DNA of 22,307 nt from Chloroflexota bacterium (GTDB lineage: Bacteria; Chloroflexota; Chloroflexia; Thermomicrobiales; JADLAZ01): assembly GCA_020849725.1 (NCBI GenBank), contig JADLAZ010000034.1, forward strand, positions 1 through 22,307, read 5' to 3'. The first letter of the stretch is position 1. Every line of letters starts with the position of its first letter. Made by a program: the position numbers and the translations under genes. Under the pieces are notes generated by a model. It did no database searches. It saw nothing but the letters and a program-made list of their open reading frames with translations, and was not told where the DNA came from. Shown one piece after another: positions 1 to 6,874 of the stretch.

Positions 1-1748
1 CGCGCACGCCGGACATGAACACGCTGATGACGATCGCCGTCATCGGCGCGGCGGCCATTGGCGAGTGGTCGGAGGCCGCCTGGATCGTCGTGCTGTTCGC
101 GGTCGGCAACCAGTTGGAGAGCTTGACCGTCGAGCGCGCGCGCCGGTCGATCGGCCGCCTGCTGGACCTGGCGCCAGCGACGGCGACAGTCGTGCGCGAG
201 GGCGTGCAGACCGTCGAGCCGGCGGCAGCGGTGGCCGTTGGCGCGACGGTGCTGGTGCGACCCGGCGAGCGCGTGCCCCTCGACGGCGTCGTGATTGAAG
301 GCGCGTCGGCCGTCGACCAGGCGCCGATCACCGGCGAGTCGGTGCCGGCGGATAAGGCGCCGGGCGATACCGTCTACGCTGGCTCGGTCAACGGCGACCA
401 GCCGCTGCTCATCCGAGTCGAGCTAGTGGCCCAGGAGAGTACCCTGGCGCGCATCGTGCGCCTGGTCGAGCGGGCACAGGCCGAGCGCGCACCGATGCAG
501 CGCTTCGTCGATCGCTTCGCCCGCTGGTACACGCCGGCGGTCGTCGCCGGCGCGCTGGCGATCGCGGTCGTGCCACCGCTGTTCGGCGCGCCAGCCGCGG
601 ACTGGTTCTACCGTGGCCTGGTGCTGCTCGTGATCGCCTGCCCGTGCGCGCTCGTGATCTCGACGCCGGTCGCGATCGTCGCCGCACTGGGCAGCGCGGC
701 CCGGCGCGGCATCTTGATCAAGAGCGGCGCAGCGCTGGAGCAGCTCGGTCGCCTCCGCTCGATCGCCTTCGACAAGACCGGCACGCTGACGCGCGGTCGG
801 CCGGTGCTGATCGACGTCGCCCCAGTCGGCGGGCGTGATGCTGACACGGTCCTGGCGGTCGCGGCCGCGGTCGAAGCGCGCTCCGAGCATCCAGTCGCGG
901 CGGCCATCGTGGCCGGTGCCCGCCGCCGCGGCCTGGCACTGCCTGATGCGTCCAACGCGACGACCACACCGGGGCACGGCGTCGCGGCGTCAGTCGATGG
1001 GCGGCGCTATCGAGTCGGCTCGCCCCGCTCGTTCGCCGGGCACCCAGGGCTGGGCGTCGATGTGGCAGCCGTGGTCGACGCGCTGCAGGCGCGCGGTCGC
1101 ACTGCCGTCTTGCTAGGCGACGGCGCCGACATCCTGGCCGTGCTGACGGTGGCCGATGAGGTACGGCCTCGAGCGGCGGTGGCGCTGGCCGCGCTGCGCG
1201 ATCTCGGTGTGCGGCGGCAGGTGATGCTCACCGGCGACGCACCGGCCGTCGCACGATCAGTCGCGGCCGAGGTTGGCGTGACCGAAGTCCGGGCCGGGCT
1301 GCTGCCGGACGAGAAGACGGCGGCCGTGGCGGCTCTGGAGGCCGAGGCTGGGCCGGTGGCGATGGTCGGCGACGGCATCAACGACGCGCCGGCACTGGCG
1401 CGGGCGGCCGTCGGCATCGCTATGGGCGCCGGCGGCACGGCGACGGCGCTGGAGACGGCCGACGTCGCGCTCATGGCTGACGACCTGACCAAGGTGCCGG
1501 CGGCGGTCAAGCTCGGGCGCGATACGCTGGCGATCGTCCGCCAGAACATCGCCGTCGCGCTGGTGATCAAGATCGTCTTCCTGGCGCTGGCCGTAGCCGG
1601 TGTGGCCGATCTGTGGCTGGCGGTGGTCGCCGACATGGGCGGCTCGCTGCTGGTTACGGCGAATGCGCTGCGGCTGGTGCGCGTGCGATCCGACCGTCGA
1701 ATTGAGCCGGCCAATCACGCTCACCCGGCCCGGTCTACGAGCCAGTAA
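1..1748 (+). CDS. Heavy-metal P1B-type ATPase (Zn2+/Cd2+/Pb2+ exporter type), 5' end missing
   Basis: ATP-driven metal export pump of the inner membrane. The frame is open to the window edge and the residues before the first Met (position 15) also fit the family, so the N-terminal metal-binding domain and first helices lie outside. Numbering from that Met: actuator motif TGES at 106-109, metal-binding CPC in a membrane helix at 209-211, phosphorylation motif DKTGT with Asp253, SEHP at 290-293 (ATP-binding His292), and hinge GDGINDAP from 452. The last helix pair has a Lys (NIAVALVIKIVF) and a DMGG Asp, the arrangement of ZntA/CadA-type (P1B-2) pumps rather than copper pumps. The tail is short with two His and no extra metal domain. 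The gene is convergent with the next one: its TAA is 4 nt from the neighbour's stop. Substrate is inferred from family motifs only. Confidence 0.95.
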   Translation, partial: RTPDMNTLMTIAVIGAAAIGEWSEAAWIVVLFAVGNQLESLTVERARRSIGRLLDLAPATATVVREGVQTVEPAAAVAVGATVLVRPGERVPLDGVVIEGASAVDQAPITGESVPADKAPGDTVYAGSVNGDQPLLIRVELVAQESTLARIVRLVERAQAERAPMQRFVDRFARWYTPAVVAGALAIAVVPPLFGAPAADWFYRGLVLLVIACPCALVISTPVAIVAALGSAARRGILIKSGAALEQLGRLRSIAFDKTGTLTRGRPVLIDVAPVGGRDADTVLAVAAAVEARSEHPVAAAIVAGARRRGLALPDASNATTTPGHGVAASVDGRRYRVGSPRSFAGHPGLGVDVAAVVDALQARGRTAVLLGDGADILAVLTVADEVRPRAAVALAALRDLGVRRQVMLTGDAPAVARSVAAEVGVTEVRAGLLPDEKTAAVAALEAEAGPVAMVGDGINDAPALARAAVGIAMGAGGTATALETADVALMADDLTKVPAAVKLGRDTLAIVRQNIAVALVIKIVFLALAVAGVADLWLAVVADMGGSLLVTANALRLVRVRSDRRIEPANHAHPARSTSQ

Positions 1749-1754
1749 TGGCTC
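1739..1754. terminator. Small hairpin at convergent stops of P1B ATPase and glycosyltransferase
   Basis: Perfect 6-bp inverted repeat GAGCCA / TGGCTC around the loop GTAA. The loop is the ATPase stop codon with the base before it, and the right arm overlaps the opposing gene's TGA. There is no T-tract on either side, so it is at best a weak or Rho-assisted terminator, or a 3'-end stabiliser. Confidence 0.3.
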
Positions 1755-2715
1755 ACGGGCTGGATGGCGCGAGCAGCCGCTCGAGGACGGCCGGCTCGAC
1801 GGCGAGCAAGCGTTGCACCTGCCGGCGGCGGCGCAGCATCGCCGGCAGGTCGGCCAGCGCCCGCAGTTGGCCGCGCAGCCGGGCGCGAGCGGCCGGCTCG
1901 CGCCCGTGGCGCAGCGCCTCTCCGGCCAGCCGCACCTGCGCTCGCGCGATGGCCGGCCCGGCGCGCCGCAGCGTGGCCGCCGGCAGATTGGTCAGCGCCA
2001 CCCGGACGAAGTTGCGCCCGCACCAATAGCTGGCCAGGATGCCGCCGCCGGTGGCGCTCAGCCGGTGGTAGACGATCGCTGCCGGGGCGTAGACGCACGA
2101 GTACCCGGCTAATCGAAGTCGCCAGCCCAGATCGACGTCCTCGCAGTACATGAAGAGCGCCTCGTCGAACACCTGGCCATCGATCCGCACGGTCGCCAGG
2201 GCCGCGCGCCGGTAGAGCGCCGCGCCGGCACAGGCGGCCCACACCTCGCGCTCCACGTCGTAGACGGGTCCATCCGGCTGCCAGACGCCGACGTTGACCG
2301 GGATGCCGTCCCAGCTGTAGCCGTCACCGGCCGAGTGCAGGTGATCGGGGCGGTCGTGCAGGCGCAGCCGGCTGGCGACGGCCGCGGCGGCCGGGTAGCG
2401 ATCGGCGGTCGCGACGAGCGCGGCCAGCCAGCCCGGCTGCGCCTCGGCATCGTTGTTGAGCAGCGCCACGAGCTCGCAGTCGGTTACGTCGATGGCGCGG
2501 TTGACGGCCGCCGCCAGGCCGATGTTGTGCGGCAGCGCCAGCACCGTGACCGCCGAGTAGCGATCGGCGAGCAGGCGCAGCGTGTCGTCGGTCGAGCCAT
2601 CGTCAACGACGAGCGTCGTGAAATCCGCGTAGGCCTGCGCCGCCAGCGCATCGAGGCAGGCCGGCAAGAGGCCGGCGCCGTTGTAGGTCGGCACGATGAC
2701 GGTGACGCGCGGCAT
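1753..2715 (-). CDS. Glycosyltransferase family 2 (rhamnosyltransferase-like)
   Basis: GT-A fold enzyme moving a sugar from a nucleotide donor to an acceptor, probably at the cytoplasmic face for a surface polysaccharide. The 320 residues open with VTVIVPTYNGAG; then the nucleotide-binding DDGSTDD (Asp38/Asp39), the DXD-equivalent NND at 87-89, and the catalytic-base region CEDVDLGWR (Glu192-Asp193). YHRLSATGGG near 216-225 is also typical of the WbbL/rhamnosyltransferase branch. There is no membrane helix; the last 80 residues are Arg/Ala/Leu-rich and helical. It is the last gene of rmlD-AKR-GT2, 6 nt after the reductase stop, and no Shine-Dalgarno is visible before its ATG, which abuts a GC hairpin (2716-2734). 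A rhamnose donor is inferred only from rmlD in the operon; the acceptor is unknown. Confidence 0.9.
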   Translation of the reverse strand: MPRVTVIVPTYNGAGLLPACLDALAAQAYADFTTLVVDDGSTDDTLRLLADRYSAVTVLALPHNIGLAAAVNRAIDVTDCELVALLNNDAEAQPGWLAALVATADRYPAAAAVASRLRLHDRPDHLHSAGDGYSWDGIPVNVGVWQPDGPVYDVEREVWAACAGAALYRRAALATVRIDGQVFDEALFMYCEDVDLGWRLRLAGYSCVYAPAAIVYHRLSATGGGILASYWCGRNFVRVALTNLPAATLRRAGPAIARAQVRLAGEALRHGREPAARARLRGQLRALADLPAMLRRRRQVQRLLAVEPAVLERLLAPSSP

Positions 2716-2734
2716 GGCCGGCTACAATCCGGCC
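2716..2734 (-). promoter_or_regulatory. Hairpin immediately before the glycosyltransferase start codon
   Basis: Perfect 6-bp all-GC inverted repeat (GGCCGG / CCGGCC) with a 7-nt loop. On the transcript the loop reads AUUGUAG, whose UAG is the stop of the upstream aldo/keto reductase, and the 3' arm touches the AUG of the glycosyltransferase. The layout suggests translational coupling; it is seen in sequence only. Confidence 0.35.
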
Positions 2735-3675
2735 GCGGCGAAGTCCTCGAAGACCTGGTCCGGCAATGGTGTCGCCACGGCGGCGATATTGGCCCGCAAC
2801 TCGTCGATGTTCTGTGAGCCGAGCGGGTTGCCGTGGATGCGCTCCTCCCGCAGGCAGAACTGGAGCGCCAGCGCGAGCAGGCTGACGCCACGCTCCCGGC
2901 ACCAAGCCAGCATCGCCGTCGCGCGAGCCACATCCTCGTCGTTGCTCCAACGCCCGCGCGCCGCCGCCGCCGCCGGGTCAACGCCAGTGAGCAGGCCGCG
3001 GACGATGCTGAAGCCGTTGAGCACGCCGATGTCGCGGGCCGCTGCTGCGGCCAGCACGCCGTCGGCAGCCGTCTGGCGCAGCAAGTTGTAGTCGTTGAAG
3101 CACAGCAGCACATCCACGTCGCCGGTGGCGATCGCCTGGCGGTGAAAGTCGTGCGGTCGCATGCCGAATCCGATATGGCGCACCAGCCCCCGCTGCTTGA
3201 GCCGCAGCGCCCCGGCTAGCGCGCCGTCACGGCCGAGGCAGCGCTCCATGTCGGGCGGGTCATGGATGAGCAGCGCATCGAAGTAGCCTATGGCGAGCGC
3301 CGCCAGTTGCTCCTCGACGTCACGGATGATGGCGTCGGCGCTGGCGTCGGGCAGTTCCGCCGCCAGACGCAGCGGGCGGTCCGGGTGCAGCGCATCGCCG
3401 CGGTCCTGATGCAGGCAGACCCGACCACTGATGATGACGCTCGCGCGGGGCACGCCGCGCAGGCCGGCGGCGAGCTTGACCAGCGAGTCGCCGTAGCACC
3501 GTGCGCAGTCGAAGTGGTTGACGCCGAGATCGATGGCCTGCCGGATCAGCCGGCCTGCCTCCTCATTGGCGACCGGCCCGAACATGTTGCCGAACCCCTG
3601 TGTCCCAAACGGGATGACCGGAATGCTCAGCTCGGTGCGGCCCCAGCGCCGTCGCGGCACGGTCGGGATGGTCAT
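2722..3675 (-). CDS. Aldo/keto reductase family protein with Arg at the catalytic Lys position
   Basis: NAD(P)H-dependent TIM-barrel oxidoreductase, resembling the D-threo-aldose/galactose dehydrogenase branch; substrate unknown, probably an aldose or sugar-derived carbonyl. I start it at the ATG at 3675 because AGGAGG lies 7 nt upstream; an in-frame ATG at 3708 would overlap rmlD and lacks such a site. From this start (317 residues): N-terminal RRRWGRTELSIPVIPFG, Asp56 and Tyr61 in DCARCYG, and His138 in LLIHDPPD. The usual tetrad Lys (...TKVG) is replaced by Arg85 in IISGRVC. GFGMRPHDF and the C-terminal GSQNIDELRAN correspond to the strand 5 and NADP-binding regions. It sits 19 nt after rmlD and 6 nt before the GT2 gene, suggesting a role in making or modifying a sugar used by that operon (inference). 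Confidence 0.9.
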   Translation of the reverse strand: MTIPTVPRRRWGRTELSIPVIPFGTQGFGNMFGPVANEEAGRLIRQAIDLGVNHFDCARCYGDSLVKLAAGLRGVPRASVIISGRVCLHQDRGDALHPDRPLRLAAELPDASADAIIRDVEEQLAALAIGYFDALLIHDPPDMERCLGRDGALAGALRLKQRGLVRHIGFGMRPHDFHRQAIATGDVDVLLCFNDYNLLRQTAADGVLAAAAARDIGVLNGFSIVRGLLTGVDPAAAAARGRWSNDEDVARATAMLAWCRERGVSLLALALQFCLREERIHGNPLGSQNIDELRANIAAVATPLPDQVFEDFAAAGL

Positions 3676-3694
3676 GGGCGATCCTCCTGAGCGG

Positions 3695-4549
3695 TCACTG
3701 CGCATCATTCTTCCGGCGGTGCAGGCAATCGGCCAGCGCCTCCTGCCAGGGCCGCAGGGTGATGCCGATGGCCGCGCCGTTCCAGTTCGTCAGGGCGCCA
3801 TACGCCGGCGGCCGGGCTGGGCGACGATAGGCGGCGGCCGGGATGGGGTGGACTGGTGTCTCGGCCCGGCCCGCCAGCCGGAGGGTCTCGACCGCCCAAT
3901 CGTGCCAGGTGCAGACGCCCGCATTCGTCAGATGATAGACGCCGTAGGCGGGACGCTGGATCAGAGCCGCGATGGCGGCGGCGAGGTCGGCGGCGTAGGT
4001 CGGCTGGCCATACTGGTCGGCGACGACGCGCAGCTCCGACTGGGTGGCTGCCAGGCGCAACATCGTGTTGACGAAATTGCGGCCTGTCTCGTCGTAGACC
4101 CAGGCCGTGCGCACGATGTAGAAGCGCCCCCCGGTCAGCTCACGCGCGGCCGACTCGCCGGCCAGTTTCGATGCGCCATAGACGCTGACAGGGTTGGTCG
4201 GCGCCCACTCGTGATAGGACGCGGCGGCCTCGCCGTCGAAGACGTAGTTGGTGCTGACATAGACCAGGGCCGCGCCACAGCGCGCCGCACCGACGGCCAG
4301 ATTGCGCGTGCCGAGGGCGTTGACCCGGTAGGCCGTCTCCGGCTCTGCCTCGCACTCATCAACGTTCGTGTGCGCGGCCGCGTGAATGACGACCTCGGGC
4401 TGAAAATCGGCGAGCACCGCCAGCGCCGCTTCTAGATCGGTGATGTCAAGATGCGCCCGCGTCAGGCCCAGCACCTCGTGGCCGACCGGCAGTCGCGCCA
4501 TGAGGGCGCGCCCGAGTTGACCTGACGACCCGGTGATCGCAATGCGCAT
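3695..4549 (-). CDS. rmlD: dTDP-4-dehydrorhamnose reductase
   Basis: Last step of dTDP-L-rhamnose synthesis: NAD(P)H reduction of dTDP-4-dehydro-L-rhamnose, in the cytoplasm. The 284-residue length is normal for RmlD. N-terminal Rossmann motif MRIAITGSSGQLG (Gly7, Gly10, Gly13), then AAAHTNVDECE, YVSTNYVFDG (catalytic Ser/Thr at 99-100) and the YxxxK pair Tyr124/Lys128 in VYGASKLAGE; RTAWVYDETGRNFV follows as in the family. The ATG at 4549 is preceded by GAGGAGAGG. A promoter candidate (TTGCTC-17 bp-TATTCT) lies 42-70 nt upstream, so this is the first gene of a three-gene operon with the aldo/keto reductase and the GT2 gene. rmlA, rmlB and rmlC are not in the window. Confidence 0.93.
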   Translation of the reverse strand: MRIAITGSSGQLGRALMARLPVGHEVLGLTRAHLDITDLEAALAVLADFQPEVVIHAAAHTNVDECEAEPETAYRVNALGTRNLAVGAARCGAALVYVSTNYVFDGEAAASYHEWAPTNPVSVYGASKLAGESAARELTGGRFYIVRTAWVYDETGRNFVNTMLRLAATQSELRVVADQYGQPTYAADLAAAIAALIQRPAYGVYHLTNAGVCTWHDWAVETLRLAGRAETPVHPIPAAAYRRPARPPAYGALTNWNGAAIGITLRPWQEALADCLHRRKNDAQ

Positions 4550-4590
4550 CCCGCCTCTCCTCGACGCGGCGGCTCTGCTCGCCCAGACTC

Positions 4591-4619
4591 AGAATACGCG
4601 GCGGCGGGAGACGGAGCAA
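4591..4619 (-). promoter_or_regulatory. Candidate sigma-70 promoter of the rmlD operon
   Basis: On the minus strand a TTGCTC -35 box (4619-4614) is followed after 17 bp by a TATTCT -10 box (4596-4591). Predicted start near 4584 gives a leader of about 35 nt before the rmlD ATG. Each box is only a partial match; spacing and location are the main support. Confidence 0.4.
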
Positions 4620-4695
4620 GCGCGAATGAGGGCTGGGGAGGTGGTGAGTGGACGGAGTAGACCGGCAACGGCCTACCCAACACCCGACGCCAGGA

Positions 4696-4704
4696 TGGTA
4701 TGCT
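4696..4704 (+). promoter_or_regulatory. Candidate extended -10 promoter of the MBL-fold gene
   Basis: TGGTATGCT fits the extended -10 pattern TGnTATnnT; no good -35 is seen. Predicted start near 4711 gives a leader of about 37 nt to the ATG at 4748 and argues against the in-frame ATG at 4700, which would lie inside this element. Confidence 0.35.
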
Positions 4705-4747
4705 CGCGCGCCAGGTTCGTGGGTGCCGGATCGGGCATGGGGGGAGC

Positions 4748-5608
4748 ATGGCGACGCCACTGCCGCGGGTTGTCATCGGCGACATCGAAATTGTGGCGCT
4801 CGTCGGTGGTCGGCTGCGCCTGGATGGCGGCGCGATGTTCGGCGTGGTGCCGCGGCCACTGTGGGAGCGCGTTGCGCCGCCGGACGACCGTCACCGCATC
4901 CAGATGGCTAGCACACCGCTGCTGGTGCGCGCCGGCGGCCGGCAGATCGTGGTCGATGTCGGCGTCGGCGACAAGTACGACGACCGCTGGCGAGACCGCT
5001 TCGCCATCGCATCGGCGCCGCTGCCCGACCTCCTGACGCTGGCCGGCAGCCATGCCGACGCAATCGATACCGTCGTCTGCACGCACCTGCACTGGGACCA
5101 TGCTGGTGGCGCGACCTGGCGCGACGCAGCCGGCCGGCTGCGGCTGACCTTTCCCCACGCCGACCACCTGGTCCAGCGACGCGAGTGGCGTGACGCCCAG
5201 ACGCCAACCGAGCGCAACCAGGCCAGCTACGTGGCCGATGATTTCCGGCCGCTGGCCGACGCCGGCCGGCTCGTCCTGGTCGAGGGTGAGATCGAGATCG
5301 CGCCCGGCATCCGCACCGTCCATCTCGGCGGCCATACCGCGGCCCTGCAGGGTGTGCTGATTCAGACGCCAGCAGGCGGGCTGCTGGCGGTGAACGATCT
5401 GGTGCCGACGATGGCGCACCTGCCCTACCCCTACGTGATGGGCTACGACCTGTATCCACTCGACACGCTGGCGCGCCGCAAGGCCCTGCTGCCACGGGCC
5501 GCGGCCGAGGGGTGGATCGTCGCCTTCGTCCACGACCCGGTCGTGACGTTCGCCCAGTTGCTGATGGACGAGCAGGGCCGCGTTCGAATGGCGTCGGTGC
5601 TGGGCTGA
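4748..5608 (+). CDS. Metallo-beta-lactamase fold hydrolase
   Basis: Probable di-zinc hydrolase of the MBL superfamily, in the quorum-quenching lactonase-like group of single-domain enzymes; substrate unknown. Start taken at 4748 (286 residues), with the purine-rich GGGGGAG just before it; the 16 extra residues from the ATG at 4700 do not look like family sequence. The metal site is complete: HLHWDH (His113, His115, Asp117, His118), His196 in GGHTAALQG, Asp217 in AVNDLVP, and His262 in FVHDP. The text around His196 (HTAALQ instead of the usual HTPGHQ) is a small deviation. No signal peptide, so cytoplasmic. It is divergent from rmlD and 154 nt before efp, which has its own promoter candidate, so it is likely monocistronic. 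Confidence 0.88.
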   Translation: MATPLPRVVIGDIEIVALVGGRLRLDGGAMFGVVPRPLWERVAPPDDRHRIQMASTPLLVRAGGRQIVVDVGVGDKYDDRWRDRFAIASAPLPDLLTLAGSHADAIDTVVCTHLHWDHAGGATWRDAAGRLRLTFPHADHLVQRREWRDAQTPTERNQASYVADDFRPLADAGRLVLVEGEIEIAPGIRTVHLGGHTAALQGVLIQTPAGGLLAVNDLVPTMAHLPYPYVMGYDLYPLDTLARRKALLPRAAAEGWIVAFVHDPVVTFAQLLMDEQGRVRMASVLG

Positions 5609-5658
5609 TGACCGTCCGCGAGAGCGAGCGTGCGCCAGAGCGCCGGGGCGCGTCCGTG

Positions 5659-5687
5659 TTGCGTCGGGCGATCCGGTGGCGTAGACT
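5659..5687 (+). promoter_or_regulatory. Candidate sigma-70 promoter of the efp-accB-xseAB operon
   Basis: TTGCGT (5659-5664), exactly 17 bp, then TAGACT (5682-5687). A start near 5694 gives a leader of about 69 nt to the efp ATG. -35 matches 3/6 and -10 matches 4/6. Confidence 0.45.
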
Positions 5688-5762
5688 AGCCCGTCACCAG
5701 GGCCGGGACACGGGCGCCCGGCCATCGTGCGTCCGGTCGCGCGGCGACGATGGAGGTCAGGC

Positions 5763-6320
5763 ATGGTCACCGCGGGCGAAATGCGCAAAGGGTTGACCGT
5801 CAATCTCGATGGCGATCTGGTTCGCGTACTCGAATATCAGCACATTAAGCAAGGCCGCGGCAGCGCCTTCGTTCGCTTGCAAATGCGCAATCTTCGCACC
5901 GGGTCGATCACCGAGCGCACCTTCCAGGCGACGAGTCGCTTTCAACTCGCGCCACTGGAGCGGTCGACGATCCAGTACCAGTACAACGATGGGCCTGACT
6001 TCTACTTCATGAACACCGAAACATATGACCAACTGATGCTGAATAAAACGATGCTGGGCGATGCGGTCAAATACCTGCGCGAGAACGATACGATCGACCT
6101 GCTGAGCTATGGCGATGAGCCGCTCAGCGTCGAGTTGTCGACGACAGTGAGCTTGCGCGTGACCGATACGGAGCCAGGGGTGCGCGGTGATACGGCAACT
6201 GGGGCGACCAAGCCGGCGACCGTCGAAACCGGGCTGGTGGTGACGGTGCCGCTGTTCGTCAACGAGGGCGACACGATCAAGATCGACACGCGCACGGGCG
6301 AGTACCTGACCCGTGTCTAG
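5763..6320 (+). CDS. efp: Elongation factor P
   Basis: Binds between the ribosomal P and E sites and relieves stalling at polyproline. The ATG at 5763 has GGAGGT 5 nt upstream and gives 185 residues, the usual EF-P length; in-frame codons further upstream lack this site. Domain order: N-terminal KOW-like domain (about 1-62), central OB domain, C-terminal OB domain with the signature GDTATGATKPATVETG then VPLFVNEGD. The modification loop reads IKQGRGSAF: position 32, equivalent to Lys34 of E. coli and Lys32 of B. subtilis, is Arg, and position 30 is Gln where Bacillus has Pro. Flanks otherwise resemble the Lys-type loop, not the SGRNAA loop of EarP-modified EF-P. Codon use is visibly less G/C-rich at third positions than neighbours (aat, aaa, cat, gaa). 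The 3' end overlaps accB by 8 nt. Confidence 0.97.
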   Translation: MVTAGEMRKGLTVNLDGDLVRVLEYQHIKQGRGSAFVRLQMRNLRTGSITERTFQATSRFQLAPLERSTIQYQYNDGPDFYFMNTETYDQLMLNKTMLGDAVKYLRENDTIDLLSYGDEPLSVELSTTVSLRVTDTEPGVRGDTATGATKPATVETGLVVTVPLFVNEGDTIKIDTRTGEYLTRV

Positions 6321-6780
6321 CTCCGAAGACGAGTCGGCGGCAGGCGACCCGCTCGTCGCACGGGTGCGGGCATTGCTGGCGCTGGCCGATCGACACGCGG
6401 TGGCGGAGATGACGGTTGAGGCCGGCGACTTCCGTCTGCGCCTGCGCTCGGGTCGTACTCGGGAGGCCGCCAGTGGTGCGCCGGCCACCGTCGCACTGGC
6501 CAGCGATGCTGACCCGGCCACGCCGGCCGCGCCGACCGAACTGACGATCTACGCGCCGATGATTGGGACGTTCTTTGCCGGACCGTCGCCGACTGAGCCG
6601 CCGTTCGTAACCGAGGGCGACCATATCGAGCCGGGCCAGACCGTCGCCATCATCGAGGCGATGAAGATCATGAATGAGATCCAGAGCGACCAGGCCGGTG
6701 TGCTGGTCGAGGTGCTGGCGCGCAACGGGCAAGGTGTGGAATTCGGCCAGGCGCTCTTTCGTCTCCAGCCCCCGCCGTGA
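6313..6780 (+). CDS. accB: Biotin carboxyl carrier protein of acetyl-CoA carboxylase
   Basis: Carries the biotin that moves CO2 between biotin carboxylase and carboxyltransferase in the first step of fatty acid synthesis; cytoplasmic. 155 residues, the size of E. coli AccB. The C-terminal biotinyl domain (about 77-153) has the EAMKIMNE motif with biotin-accepting Lys118, and the thumb-type segment APMIGTFFAGPSPTEPPFV typical of AccB. An N-terminal helical domain (10-50) is followed by an Ala/Pro-rich linker (52-75). The start is GTG at 6313, overlapping the efp stop by 8 nt, with no clear Shine-Dalgarno, so it is probably translated by coupling to efp. accC does not follow; the next gene is xseA, so biotin carboxylase must be encoded elsewhere. 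Confidence 0.95.
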   Translation: MSSSEDESAAGDPLVARVRALLALADRHAVAEMTVEAGDFRLRLRSGRTREAASGAPATVALASDADPATPAAPTELTIYAPMIGTFFAGPSPTEPPFVTEGDHIEPGQTVAIIEAMKIMNEIQSDQAGVLVEVLARNGQGVEFGQALFRLQPPP

Positions 6781-6874
6781 CCAGCCAGGCGGTCCGCGCG
6801 CATCCACCGGCCGTGCCTGCCGCCAACGGGGGGCGCCTGCCAACCGCGGCCCGTTCCCTCCTGGGAAGTCCGCC

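Noticed and set aside
3518..4435. + strand frame of 305 residues opposite rmlD and the aldo/keto reductase
   Set aside because: Shadow of two well-supported genes.
4673..5803. Minus-strand frame of 376 residues opposite the MBL-fold gene
   Set aside because: Low-complexity translation; the + strand carries a complete seven-residue metal site.
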